From: Limimaricola cinnabarinus LL-001
GTDB taxonomy: Bacteria; Pseudomonadota; Alphaproteobacteria; Rhodobacterales; Rhodobacteraceae
DNA: 64,000 bases
NCBI RefSeq assembly: GCF_000466965.1
Contig: NZ_BATB01000001.1
Location: 124,001 to 188,000 of the forward strand
Reading direction: 5' to 3'
The notes below the pieces were generated by a model. The model was not told where the DNA came from and searched no databases. It saw only the letters and a list, made by a program, of their open reading frames with translations. Each line of letters starts with the position of its first letter. Within the stretch, counting starts at the first letter, position 1. A program made the translations under genes and the position numbers. Of this stretch, positions 49,727-58,824 are shown one piece after another.

Positions 49727-51274
49727 TCATTCGGCAGGCTCTCGCGCGTCGAGGGAAAGCGGCTCGGGGGCATCGTCCCCGGCCTCGTCGAATTCCACCC
49801 CAAGGTTCTTTTGGGTACGCGCGCCCATGGATTTGAGCTTTTCGATCTGGCCCAGCACGTTGCCACGCCCCGAGGAAAGCTGCCCCATCGCATCCTCATG
49901 CGCGCGGCTGGCCTGCCCGAGCGCGCGGCCCACCTGCTCCATGTTGCCGACAAAACCCGCGACCTTGTCGTAGAGCAGCCCCGCGCGCTTGGCGATGTCC
50001 TCGGCGTTGCTCTCGCGTCGCTCGACGGTCCAGATGTGATCGACGGTGCGCAGCGTCACCATCAGCGTCGTGGGGGTCATAACGCCCACGCCTTTGGATA
50101 CCGCATAGGCGGTCAGGTCGCCCGTCTCCGACAGCGCCGCCGAGAGCGCGCCCTCGATCGGCATGAACATCAGCACATAATCGACAGAGCCGTCCTGCAT
50201 CGCATAGTAGCCTTTGGCGGCGAGCTGGTCGATGTGACGGCGCACCGAGGCGACGTGCTCGCGCAGGTGGCGTTTGCGCTCGTCTTCGGTCTCGGCGTTC
50301 ACCGCCGCCTCATAGGCGATCAGGCTCACCTTGCTGTCGACCACGAGGCTCTTGCCGCGCGGCATCCTGACGACCACGTCGGGTCGCCAGCGCGCCCCGT
50401 CTTCGTCGGTGCGGCTTTCTTGCACGGTGTAATGCGTGCCGCGCTCCAGTCCGGAGCTTTCGAGGATGCGTTCGAGGATCATCTCGCCCCAAGCGCCCTG
50501 CTTTTGCTTGTCGCCCTTGAGCGCGCGGGTGAGCGCCGCGGCTTCCGAGCGGATCGTTTCGGATTGGACCGTCAGCATCTCGATCTGCTTGCCGAGGCGC
50601 GCGCGCTCCTCGTCGGCCTTGCCATGCACCTGCCGCAACTCCGTCTCGAAGCGCGAGACGTGGTCGCGGAACGGCGTCAGAAGCTCGGTGAGCGTCCGGG
50701 TGTTGGCCTTGGAGAAATCCTCGCCGGTTTGGCGCAGGGTCTTGGTCGCCAGTTCCTCGAAGCGGCGCGACATCTCCTCGCGCAACTCCTTCAGCTCGGA
50801 GATGCGCGTCTCGGCGGCCTCGATCTCGCCCGCGCTGCGGGCCTGAAGCGTGGCGTGGTCGGATTGCAGCTGCGCATGACGCTCCTGCAACTCGCGCATC
50901 TCGGCGGTGAGGCTCAAGAGCTGCCCCTTCAGGTCGTTGCGCGTCTGCTCCAGGCCGCGCCTGGCCTCCTCGAGCGCCGCCTTGGCCGACCGAGTTTCGC
51001 CATGCGCCGCATCGCTTTCGAACTGGGCCTTGCGGGCCGCTGTCAGCTCTTCCTTGAGCGCCGAAAGCTGTCGCTCGCGCTCTTCGAGCCGCGTGCGCTC
51101 GGCCCCGGCACTGCCGCGCAGATCCTCGACCTCGCGCCGCCCGGCGTCGAGATCGGCGCGCAAGGCGGCAAGGGCCGCACGCGCGGCCCTGAGCCCGGTG
51201 AGGGCCGCGACGAGGGCAAGGAGCAAGACAAGGGCCGCGCCAAGGGAAACGAGCATGAGGGGATCGGTGGGCAT
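49727..51274 (-). CDS. rmuC: DNA recombination protein RmuC
   Basis: 515 residues. One N-terminal membrane helix (about 5-27), a long coiled coil (about 30-215) and the RmuC nuclease-like domain (about 225-440). In the last are GAWGEMILERILESSGLERGTHY and LVVDSKVSL, with the E...D-x-K pattern of PD-(D/E)XK enzymes, and VDYVLMFMPIEGAL. RmuC limits inversions at short inverted repeats in E. coli. It is likely held at the inner membrane. Confidence 0.93.
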   Translation of the reverse strand: MPTDPLMLVSLGAALVLLLALVAALTGLRAARAALAALRADLDAGRREVEDLRGSAGAERTRLEERERQLSALKEELTAARKAQFESDAAHGETRSAKAALEEARRGLEQTRNDLKGQLLSLTAEMRELQERHAQLQSDHATLQARSAGEIEAAETRISELKELREEMSRRFEELATKTLRQTGEDFSKANTRTLTELLTPFRDHVSRFETELRQVHGKADEERARLGKQIEMLTVQSETIRSEAAALTRALKGDKQKQGAWGEMILERILESSGLERGTHYTVQESRTDEDGARWRPDVVVRMPRGKSLVVDSKVSLIAYEAAVNAETEDERKRHLREHVASVRRHIDQLAAKGYYAMQDGSVDYVLMFMPIEGALSAALSETGDLTAYAVSKGVGVMTPTTLMVTLRTVDHIWTVERRESNAEDIAKRAGLLYDKVAGFVGNMEQVGRALGQASRAHEDAMGQLSSGRGNVLGQIEKLKSMGARTQKNLGVEFDEAGDDAPEPLSLDAREPAE

Positions 51275-51407
51275 GGGAACATCCTGGCTGGAACTGCGCC
51301 GATGTTCACGGTTCGACCTTGATCCGTCAACCCGGCGTTGAAGCGCCCGGCCGATCGGGACCGACGGCGCGCCACCGGTCCCTCATGGCCCAAGCGCGCC
51401 GGTGCGG

Positions 51408-51797
51408 TCAGTCGTCGAGATCGAGGGTCGGCAGCGACCGCCAGTCGTACTGGCGCACACGCTCCTGCTCGGCGGGCACATCCTCGCGCGTCAGCCCCGA
51501 GGCGGCGTAGTGGTTGTCGCTGAAGGAGCCTTCGGAGGGCATCGGCGCGCCGCGCTCGAAGCTGTCCTTGCTGACCACGACGCAGGAGACGTTTGGCAGC
51601 TTGTGCTCGGCACAGATTGCCGCCGCCTCATTGAGGTAGCTGGCGAGGCCCTGCCCGTTGACTTTGGACATACCAAGCCGATTGGCCAGTTCGGAATAAG
51701 TGATCGCTTTTTCACCGGCGAGCATGGCCTCCGCGACGACCTTGATCGTCGCGAAAGCGCGCTGCCGGGTGAGTTGCGTGATCTTGCGATGCGCCAT
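51408..51797 (-). CDS. Hypothetical protein coupled to rpoD
   Basis: 129 residues. AITYSELANRLGMSKVNGQGLASYL at about 32-56 looks like a winged-helix-type segment and recalls, only loosely, the DNA-binding part of alkyltransferase-like proteins, but the PCHR motif is absent. A conserved-looking CVVVSKDSFERGAPMPSEGS follows. The ATG overlaps the rpoD stop (TGATG), so translation is probably coupled to the housekeeping sigma factor. I do not know its role. Confidence 0.6.
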   Translation of the reverse strand: MAHRKITQLTRQRAFATIKVVAEAMLAGEKAITYSELANRLGMSKVNGQGLASYLNEAAAICAEHKLPNVSCVVVSKDSFERGAPMPSEGSFSDNHYAASGLTREDVPAEQERVRQYDWRSLPTLDLDD

Positions 51798-53791
51798 CAC
51801 TGGTCGAGGAAGCTGCGAAGCTTGCGGCTCCGGCTCGGATGCTTGAGTTTGCGCAGCGCCTTGGCCTCGATCTGACGGATCCGCTCGCGCGTCACCGAGA
51901 ACTGCTGGCCGACCTCTTCGAGGGTGTGGTCGGTGTTCATGCCGATGCCGAAGCGCATCCGCAGCACCCGCTCCTCGCGCGGGGTGAGCGAAGCAAGCAC
52001 CCGCGTCGTGGTCTCCTTCAGGTTCTCCTGAATGGCCGAATCCAACGGCAGGATCGCGTTCTTGTCCTCGATGAAGTCACCGAGCTGGCTGTCCTCCTCG
52101 TCGCCGATCGGCGTCTCAAGGCTGATCGGCTCCTTGGCGATCTTCATCACCTTGCGGACCTTCTCGAGCGGCATCTGCAGCTTCTCGGCCAGCTCCTCCG
52201 GCGTCGGCTCGCGGCCGATCTCGTGCAGCATCTGGCGACCGGTGCGCACCAGCTTGTTGATCGTCTCGATCATATGCACCGGGATCCGGATGGTGCGGGC
52301 CTGATCGGCAATCGAGCGGGTGATCGCCTGACGGATCCACCACGTCGCATAGGTCGAGAACTTGTAGCCGCGGCGATACTCGAACTTGTCCACCGCCTTC
52401 ATCAGGCCGATGTTGCCTTCCTGGATGAGGTCGAGGAACTGCAGGCCGCGGTTGGTGTATTTCTTGGCGATCGAGATCACGAGACGCAGGTTGGCCTCGA
52501 CCATCTCCTTCTTGGCCTGACGGGCCTCCTTTTCGCCCTTCTGGACCTGCTGGACGATGCGGCGGAATTCGCCGATGTCGACGCCGACATACTGACCGAC
52601 CTGCGCCATCTCGGAGCGCAGCTCCTCGATCTTGCCGGCCGAACGCTCGAACAGCGCCTGCCAGCCGCGGCCCGGCTTTTCGGCCATCCGCTCCATCCAG
52701 GTGGGATCGAGTTCGGCGCCGCGATACTCGTCGATGAACTCACGGCGGTTGATGCGGGCCTGATCGGCGAGCTTCACCATGCTCGAGTCGATCGACATGA
52801 TTCGACGGTTGATGCCGTAGAGCTGGTCGATCAGTGCGTCGATGCGGTTATTGTGCAGGTGCAGCGAGTTGACCAGCACCACCAGCTCCGAGCGCAGCGT
52901 CTGATACTCGACCTCGTTGGCGTTCGAGAAAGTCGAATCCTCGTTCAGCGTCGCCGACATGCGCGCGTCCTGCATGTCCGACAGGCGCGAGAAGTTCTCG
53001 GCGATGGTATCGAGCGTCTCGAGCACGCGCGGCTTGAGCGCGGCCTCCATCGCGGCGAGCGACATGTTGTGCTGCTCGTCGTCCTCGTCGTCATCGTCGT
53101 TGTTGCTGATCGGATTGCCGTCGGCGTCGAGTTCGGAGCGGCCCTCGGAGCGTTCGCCTCCGGAGGAGGCGGGCTGCGCGGCGCCAGACTCGACCACCGG
53201 CTCTTCGCCCTCTTCCTCGCCAAGCTGGCCCGAGAAGGTGGTCTCGAGATCGATCACGTCGCGCAGCAGGATGTCCTCGGACAGAAGCTCGTCGCGCCAG
53301 ATCGTGATCGCCTGAAAGGTGAGCGGGCTTTCGCACAGGCCCGCGATCATCGTATTGCGACCAGCCTCGATGCGCTTGGCGATGGCGATCTCGCCTTCGC
53401 GTGACAGCAATTCGACCGAACCCATCTCGCGCAGATACATGCGCACCGGGTCATCGGTGCGGTCGAGCTTTTCGGCCTCGGCCCCCGCCAGCGTGACGTC
53501 GCGGTTGCCGCCCACCGTGGCGACCTCGCGCGAGCCGCCGTCATCAGCCTCTTCGCTTTCCTCGGCCTCGGTCACCTGAATGCCCATCTCCGAGAGCATC
53601 GACATGACATCCTCGATCTGGTCCGAGGAGACCTGATCGGGGGGCAGGACCTGATTGAGCTGGTCATAGGTGATGTAGCCGCGCTCGCGCGCTTCGGAGA
53701 TCATCTTCTTGACCGCCGCCTGGCTCATGTCGAGCGTCATCGCCCCGTCCTGGTCGTCGTCCTTGCGGTCGTCGGTATCTTTCGCGGCCAT
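51797..53791 (-). CDS. rpoD: RNA polymerase sigma-70 factor RpoD
   Basis: Housekeeping sigma factor, 664 residues, with all sections: region 1.1 (about 20-80), region 1.2 ([21 protein letters not shown]), a large acidic non-conserved insert (about 190-260, with [10 protein letters not shown]), region 2 ([41 protein letters not shown]), region 3, and region 4 with the [26 protein letters not shown] 53791 has GAGGAG upstream and starts [10 protein letters not shown]. It lies downstream of dnaG on the same strand, as in the macromolecular synthesis operon, separated by 156 bp with no gene. Confidence 0.97.
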   Translation of the reverse strand: MAAKDTDDRKDDDQDGAMTLDMSQAAVKKMISEARERGYITYDQLNQVLPPDQVSSDQIEDVMSMLSEMGIQVTEAEESEEADDGGSREVATVGGNRDVTLAGAEAEKLDRTDDPVRMYLREMGSVELLSREGEIAIAKRIEAGRNTMIAGLCESPLTFQAITIWRDELLSEDILLRDVIDLETTFSGQLGEEEGEEPVVESGAAQPASSGGERSEGRSELDADGNPISNNDDDDEDDEQHNMSLAAMEAALKPRVLETLDTIAENFSRLSDMQDARMSATLNEDSTFSNANEVEYQTLRSELVVLVNSLHLHNNRIDALIDQLYGINRRIMSIDSSMVKLADQARINRREFIDEYRGAELDPTWMERMAEKPGRGWQALFERSAGKIEELRSEMAQVGQYVGVDIGEFRRIVQQVQKGEKEARQAKKEMVEANLRLVISIAKKYTNRGLQFLDLIQEGNIGLMKAVDKFEYRRGYKFSTYATWWIRQAITRSIADQARTIRIPVHMIETINKLVRTGRQMLHEIGREPTPEELAEKLQMPLEKVRKVMKIAKEPISLETPIGDEEDSQLGDFIEDKNAILPLDSAIQENLKETTTRVLASLTPREERVLRMRFGIGMNTDHTLEEVGQQFSVTRERIRQIEAKALRKLKHPSRSRKLRSFLDQ

Positions 53792-53947
53792 GAAGGGCTC
53801 CTCGTTCGGTGAACGTCCTGTCCAGCGCGGGCAGTGATTCGGACTGCCCGAATCAACCCGCAAGGGCGGCGATTCGCAACCTCCCCGCGCCCGATTCTTT
53901 CATGCATTCGCAACAACCATCGCCGAATCGGTGCGACGGGCCGCGTC

Positions 53948-55915
53948 TCAACTCCCCTTGGGACCGCTTTTGCCGAAGGCGATGGTCCCCAGAAGAGCGT
54001 CGAATTCGGACCTCTCGTCGCGCCGCATCAGTGCGCCGTTGGTCCCGTATTCGTATTCGGTCGTATCCTCTCCGTCGCCGCGGCCCGCCTTGTCGAGCGC
54101 TTCGGCCGCGCGCGACAGGCGCCAGGTCAGCCCTTCGTCGCTCAGCCCCGACAGGTCCTCGACCGCCTCGGCCAGCTCGCGGGCATGGCCCCGGCGGGCA
54201 TCGAGCTTGGCCAGCTCCTCGGCCAGACACATCCGGGCGACATCGGCATCGCCGGGTTTGCGGACCCCCGGACTGATCGCCACATGGCGTTGGGAGAACA
54301 GGGTTTCAAGGGTATCCTGCCCAAGCCGCGCCTCAAGCGCGCCGCGCAGATCGCTCTCGTGGTGGCAGGCGAGAATGCCATGCGCCAAGGCCGCGTGATC
54401 GGGGTCACGGCAATCCATCCGCTCAAGCGCGGGCTCGAACTCGTGCAGCACCTCGGGCGTGGCGATCAGCGTGGCGAGGATCACCGCCTCGCGCAGGTGA
54501 TCCTCGACCACGCCACCGGTGGCGAGCATCGAGGCGCGCGCAGCCGAGCTCGGCGCGAGCGGCAGCTGGTTCGGCTTGAAGAAACCGCCGCGTCCACCCC
54601 GGTCGATCCGGGTCGGCCCGGACTGGCGGCGCGGGTTGAACAGCTCCCATTTCAGGCGCTTCAGTTCGGCCTCGTAATGCCCGCGCAAATCCGGCTCGCG
54701 AATGAGCGCGGTGGCATCGCGCAGCCTCTTGTCGAGAGCCGCGCGCCGCTCGGGGCTGTCGAAGTCGTGGCCCTCGGTCTCGCGCCGCCACAGCAGCTGC
54801 ACCATCGGCTGTGCCTGCGCCACGACCTCGCGCATCGCCGTCGCCCCCTTGGCGCGGATCAGATCGTCGGGGTCGAGGCCTTCGGGCATCAGCGCGAATC
54901 TAAGCCCCTGCCCCGCGCCGATCAGCGGCAGCGCGAGGTCGATGACCCGCCGCGCGGCGCGAAGCCCCGCCGCATCGCCGTCGAGCGCGATCACCGGCTC
55001 GGGGTGGACCCGCCACATCAGCTGAAGCTGGCTTTCGGTGACGGCGGTGCCCAAGGGGGCCACGGCGGCCTGCAGACCAGCCTCCGAGAGCGCGATCACG
55101 TCCATGTAGCCCTCGGCCACCACGAGCGGCGCGCCCTTGCCCGCCGCCTCGCGGGCGGAGGCGAGGTTGTAGAGGCTGCGCCCCTTGTCGAAGAGTTCGG
55201 TCTCGGGGGAGTTCAGGTATTTCGCCCGTGCGTTGGGGTCCATTGCCCGTCCGCCCAGCGCGATGGCGCGGCCGCGCCCGTCGCGAATGGGAAAGATGAT
55301 GCGCCCGCGAAACCGGTCATAGACCGCGCCGCCGCCTTCTGGCCGCGCGGCGAGCCCCGCCGCCACGATCATCTCCTCGGCGATGCCCTTGGCCTTGAGC
55401 GCCCGGCTCAGCGCCGCGCGGTCGTCCGGGGCGAAGCCCAACTCCCAGCGCGCCTGCGCCGCCTCGTCGAGGCCGCGCCCGACAAGGTAGTCGCGCGCGC
55501 TGCTGGCCGAGGTGGTGCGAAGCTGCATGCGGAACCACTGCACCGCCTGCTCCATCACCTCGACCAGCTCACCCCGGCGGTCGGCCTTCTTTTGCGCCTG
55601 CGGGTCGCGCTCGGGCATCGGCATGCCCGCCTCGGCGGCGAGGATCTTCACCGCGTCGACGAAATCGACGTTCTCGGTCTCGCGCACGAAAGAGATCGCG
55701 TCGCCCTTCGCATGGCAGCCGAAGCAGTAGTAGAAGCCCTTGCGATCATCGACGTGAAAGCTCGCGGATTTCTCTTGGTGGAACGGGCATGGCGCCCAGA
55801 AATCGCCCTTGCCCTGGTTCGACTTCTTCATGTCCCACGCAACCTTACGCCCGACCACCTGGCCGAGGCTGAGGCGCGTGCGCAATTCTTCGAGGAAACC
55901 AGGGGGCAGACTCAT
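53948..55915 (-). CDS. dnaG: DNA primase
   Basis: Makes RNA primers for replication. 655 residues from ATG 55915 (MSLPPGFLEELRTRLSL). The zinc finger is CPFHQEKSASFHV ... YCFGCH (about 40-66). The catalytic core has TOPRIM motifs VVAEGYMDVIAL and ALDGDAAGLRAA (about 255-345). The C-terminal helical part would bind DnaB. The frame is intact. It is divergent from tadA? no: both are on the minus strand with 77 bp between, so tadA is upstream. Confidence 0.96.
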   Translation of the reverse strand: MSLPPGFLEELRTRLSLGQVVGRKVAWDMKKSNQGKGDFWAPCPFHQEKSASFHVDDRKGFYYCFGCHAKGDAISFVRETENVDFVDAVKILAAEAGMPMPERDPQAQKKADRRGELVEVMEQAVQWFRMQLRTTSASSARDYLVGRGLDEAAQARWELGFAPDDRAALSRALKAKGIAEEMIVAAGLAARPEGGGAVYDRFRGRIIFPIRDGRGRAIALGGRAMDPNARAKYLNSPETELFDKGRSLYNLASAREAAGKGAPLVVAEGYMDVIALSEAGLQAAVAPLGTAVTESQLQLMWRVHPEPVIALDGDAAGLRAARRVIDLALPLIGAGQGLRFALMPEGLDPDDLIRAKGATAMREVVAQAQPMVQLLWRRETEGHDFDSPERRAALDKRLRDATALIREPDLRGHYEAELKRLKWELFNPRRQSGPTRIDRGGRGGFFKPNQLPLAPSSAARASMLATGGVVEDHLREAVILATLIATPEVLHEFEPALERMDCRDPDHAALAHGILACHHESDLRGALEARLGQDTLETLFSQRHVAISPGVRKPGDADVARMCLAEELAKLDARRGHARELAEAVEDLSGLSDEGLTWRLSRAAEALDKAGRGDGEDTTEYEYGTNGALMRRDERSEFDALLGTIAFGKSGPKGS

Positions 55916-55992
55916 GGCGCCAATATCGGGCCCGCGCGACCCCAAGTCCAGAACCCGCCCCGCCGCGATCGATCAATTCTCGCACGGTGTGC

Positions 55993-56448
55993 CTAGGGCT
56001 TTCGAAGCCCGGCGAAGAACCGGCTCAAAAGCACCTCGGACTCGGCCGCCGCGATGCCGTCGAAAACCTCGGGCCTGTGGTGGCATTGCGGATGCGAGAA
56101 CACGCGCGCCCCCCGTTCAACGCCGCCCGATTTGGGGTCCGCCGCGCCGTAATGCAGCCGCGCGATGCGGGCAAAGGAGATGGCGGCAGCGCACATCGGA
56201 CAGGGCTCGAGCGTCACCCAAAGCGCGCAGCCGGTGAGCCTTTCGGAGCCCAAGGCCGCGCAGGCCGCGCGGATCGCCAGCGTTTCGGCATGCGCCGTGG
56301 GATCGCTCAGTTCGCGCGTGCGGTTGCCGGCCTGTGCGATCACCCTGCCGGAGGCATCGGCCACGACCGCGCCCACGGGCACCTCGCCGCGCGTGGCGGC
56401 GGCGCGCGCCTCGGCGAGCGCGAGGTCCATGTGGGATCGAAACCGCAT
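55993..56448 (-). CDS. tadA: tRNA-specific adenosine deaminase
   Basis: Converts A34 to inosine in tRNA-Arg(ACG). 151 residues, normal for TadA. The zinc site is TAHAETLAIRAAC (HAE with the catalytic Glu) and LEPCPMCAAAI (PCxxC). The C-terminal RVFSHPQCHHRPEVFDG region fits the anticodon contact. It is divergent from the pseudouridine synthase gene over a 60-bp gap; both act on RNA. Confidence 0.94.
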   Translation of the reverse strand: MRFRSHMDLALAEARAAATRGEVPVGAVVADASGRVIAQAGNRTRELSDPTAHAETLAIRAACAALGSERLTGCALWVTLEPCPMCAAAISFARIARLHYGAADPKSGGVERGARVFSHPQCHHRPEVFDGIAAAESEVLLSRFFAGLRKP

Positions 56449-56508
56449 GATCCCTGATGCCCGGTGTCGCGCGGCGCTGGCAAGGGCGCGCGCAAGCGGT
56501 TATGGCGA

Positions 56509-57648
56509 ATGGATGGACAAGAACGACACCCCCGAGGCGACCGGATCGCCAAGGTTCTCTCGCGCGCCGGCGTGGCCTCGCGCCGCGAGGCCGAGCGCAT
56601 GATCGAAGATGGCCGCGTCAAGGTGAACGGCGAGCGGATCTTCAGCCCGGCGCTGAACGTCACCGCCAAGGACCGCATCACCGTTGACGGCGCGCCCTTG
56701 GCCGCGCCCGAACCGGCGCGGCTGTGGCTCTATCACAAGCCTGCGGGCCTCGTGACCAGCGCCTCGGACGAGAAGGGCCGCAAGACCGTCTTCGACGAGC
56801 TGCCCGAGGACATGCCGCGCGTGATGAGCGTGGGCCGGCTCGACCTCAACTCCGAGGGGCTGCTGCTGCTCACCAATGACGGCGAGTTGAAGCGCAAGCT
56901 CGAACTGCCCTCGACCGGCTGGCTGCGGCGCTACCGGGTGCGGATCAACGGCTCGGTGAGCGAGGACAAGCTTGACCGGTTGCGCAAGGGCATTTCAGTC
57001 GAGGGCGTCGACTATCAGCCGATGCAGGTGACCTTCGATCGCCAGCAGGGCGCCAACGCCTGGCTGACCATCGGCCTGCGCGAAGGCAAGAACCGCGAGA
57101 TCCGCCGCGCCATGGCCGAGCTGGAGGTGACGGTGAACCGGCTGATCCGGATCAGCTACGGGCCGTTCCAGATCGGCAATCTCGAACCCGGCGAGGTCGA
57201 GGAAATCCGGCCCAAGGTGCTGCGGGAGCAGTTGGGCGAAGGTGACAGCCCCAAGGTCCAGCGCCGTCGTCCCGACGGCACGCCCGGGGCCAAGCCCGGC
57301 TTGCGCGGCACCGGCACCGGCACCGGCCCCAAGGGACCGGGCGGCGCGCGCAAGCAGGCCAGCGAAACGAAACGGTCGACCGGCGGCACGGGCCGCGTCT
57401 TTGGTGCCAAGGTCGCGAGCGATGGCGACCGGCCCGGGTTCAAGTCCGGGCGCGCCGGTGCCAAGGCCGGTGCCAGGACGGAGACGCCCGGCTCGAGGAC
57501 CGACCGCACCGGCCCGAAAGGCGGGCGGTCCGGCTTCGACGCCGATCGCTCCGGCCCGAAAGGCGACCGCGCCGCGCGTGGCGGCCCCAAAGGCGGCCCC
57601 GGGGGCGGTTCCGGAGGCGGGCGCGGGCCGAAACCGCCGAAACGCTGA
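56509..57648 (+). CDS. RluB/RsuA-family pseudouridine synthase with long basic Gly-rich tail
   Basis: About 380 residues. An N-terminal S4 domain (GDRIAKVLSRAGVASRREAERMIEDGRVKVNG) and a catalytic domain with VGRLDLNSEGLLLLTNDGEL, where the Asp is the catalytic one, and LREGKNREIRRAM. This fits RluB (23S U2605). After about residue 245 is a 130-residue Gly/Pro/Lys/Arg-rich repetitive tail with GPKG-type units. As read, the start is MDGQERHPRGD; adding one G near 56537 gives MDKNDTPEGDRIAKV from ATG 56513, which looks more natural and follows the local deletion pattern. Confidence 0.88.
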   Translation: MDGQERHPRGDRIAKVLSRAGVASRREAERMIEDGRVKVNGERIFSPALNVTAKDRITVDGAPLAAPEPARLWLYHKPAGLVTSASDEKGRKTVFDELPEDMPRVMSVGRLDLNSEGLLLLTNDGELKRKLELPSTGWLRRYRVRINGSVSEDKLDRLRKGISVEGVDYQPMQVTFDRQQGANAWLTIGLREGKNREIRRAMAELEVTVNRLIRISYGPFQIGNLEPGEVEEIRPKVLREQLGEGDSPKVQRRRPDGTPGAKPGLRGTGTGTGPKGPGGARKQASETKRSTGGTGRVFGAKVASDGDRPGFKSGRAGAKAGARTETPGSRTDRTGPKGGRSGFDADRSGPKGDRAARGGPKGGPGGGSGGGRGPKPPKR

Positions 57649-57715
57649 GCGCCCCTCGAAAAGCCGCGCGACGCCCCCTATTATCTGAAGGGCCTAGCCA
57701 AGGGACCGCCCGGCC

Positions 57716-57928
57716 ATGACGCGATTGATTCTGCTGCTCCTTGTCGCCTCCGCGCTGGTCTTTGCCGGGGCGCAGATCCTCGCCGCGATCCGCGGCGGAT
57801 CGCGGCGGCGTTCGGCGCTGCCTGCCACACAGGAGGACGCCATGCCCGCGCCATTCCGTACCATCGCCTATCTCGTGCTGCTGGCCCTGATGGCCGGCAC
57901 CGCGACCGGCCTTCTGGGAGCCGGCTGA
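57716..57928 (+). CDS. Small two-helix membrane protein heading the TelA cassette
   Basis: 70 residues: helix one at about 3-25, a short basic loop (IRGGSRRRS), helix two at about 47-67. No known family. Its stop overlaps the start of the XpaC-like gene (TGATG), so it belongs to the cassette that runs to 63345. It may be a small anchor for the complex. Confidence 0.6.
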   Translation: MTRLILLLLVASALVFAGAQILAAIRGGSRRRSALPATQEDAMPAPFRTIAYLVLLALMAGTATGLLGAG

Positions 57929-58824
57929 TGGCCCGGCGCTTCGGCGGGCGCTACAGCCCCGATCCGCAGACCCGCAGCCCTGCCCCCGATCTGCGCGACA
58001 CCGCCCGCGTCGATCCGGCGGGCGCGCGGGTGAACCTGCTGTTCGTGCCCCCCGCTCTGCTGGCGCTGTTCTCGCTCGGCGCCGGACCTGCCGGCCTCGT
58101 TGCGGGTCTGGTCGGCGCGGGCGTGCTGACCGCCGCCACCTTCCTGCTGCGTGACGGCCTGCGGGCCGAGGCCGAATGGCGGGCCCGCCCCGTCGCGCGC
58201 CGCCCCGCTTGGCCGCGCAAGATGATGGCCTCCGGGCTGACCGGGCTTGGCGTGGCGCTGGCCGCGTGGTCGGGTGATGGCGGTCTCTTCGGCCCGCTTC
58301 TCTATGGCATCGCCGCCAGCGGGCTGCATGTCGCAGCCTTCGGCATCGACCCGATGTCGGACAAGCGCATCGACGGCGTCGACGATCACCAGCAGGACCG
58401 CGTCGCCAAGGTCGTGGACGAGGCCGAAAGCTATCTCGCGCAGATGCGCGAGGCGATCTCGGGGTTGCGCGACCGCACGCTCGACGAGCGCGTCGCCGCG
58501 TTTCAGGCCCGGGCGCGCGAGATGATCCGCACCGTGGAGCGTGATCCGCGCGACCTGACGCAGGCACGGCGTTACTTGGGGGTGTATCTGATGGGCGCGC
58601 GCGACGCTTCGGTGAAATTCGCCGATCTGTGGTCGCGGGGTCGCGACAGTGCCGCGCGGGCGGAGTATGAATCGCTCCTGACGGATCTCGACGCCAACTT
58701 CGCGGCCCGGACCGAGACGATGCTGCTTTCGGACCGGACTGACATGGACATCGAGATCCGCGTGTTGCGGGACCGCTTGGCGCGCGAAGGCGTTGTGGCC
58801 CCGTCTGAAAGAGGGAACGAGTGA
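57928..58824 (+). CDS. XpaC-like membrane protein
   Basis: 298 residues. Two or three hydrophobic segments (about 35-75 and 98-125) are followed by a soluble helical domain (about 140-290) with DGVDDHQQDRVAKVVDEAESYLAQM and QARRYLGVYLMGARDASVKFADL. The pattern fits the XpaC family, named for 5-bromo-4-chloroindolyl phosphate hydrolysis in Bacillus; true phosphatase activity is doubtful and no catalytic motif is visible. In Bacillus, xpaC also precedes a telA homologue (yaaN), the same order as here. It overlaps telA (TGATG). Confidence 0.8.
   Translation: MARRFGGRYSPDPQTRSPAPDLRDTARVDPAGARVNLLFVPPALLALFSLGAGPAGLVAGLVGAGVLTAATFLLRDGLRAEAEWRARPVARRPAWPRKMMASGLTGLGVALAAWSGDGGLFGPLLYGIAASGLHVAAFGIDPMSDKRIDGVDDHQQDRVAKVVDEAESYLAQMREAISGLRDRTLDERVAAFQARAREMIRTVERDPRDLTQARRYLGVYLMGARDASVKFADLWSRGRDSAARAEYESLLTDLDANFAARTETMLLSDRTDMDIEIRVLRDRLAREGVVAPSERGNE

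Noticed and set aside
49691-51322. 543-codon plus-strand frame opposite rmuC
   Set aside because: RmuC on the minus strand has intact coiled coil and nuclease motifs; the plus-strand product has none.
51839-55996. Long plus-strand open frames opposite rpoD and dnaG (521 and 720 codons)
   Set aside because: Shadows of two essential, fully conserved minus-strand genes; translated products are low-complexity Arg/His/Leu-rich with no domain.
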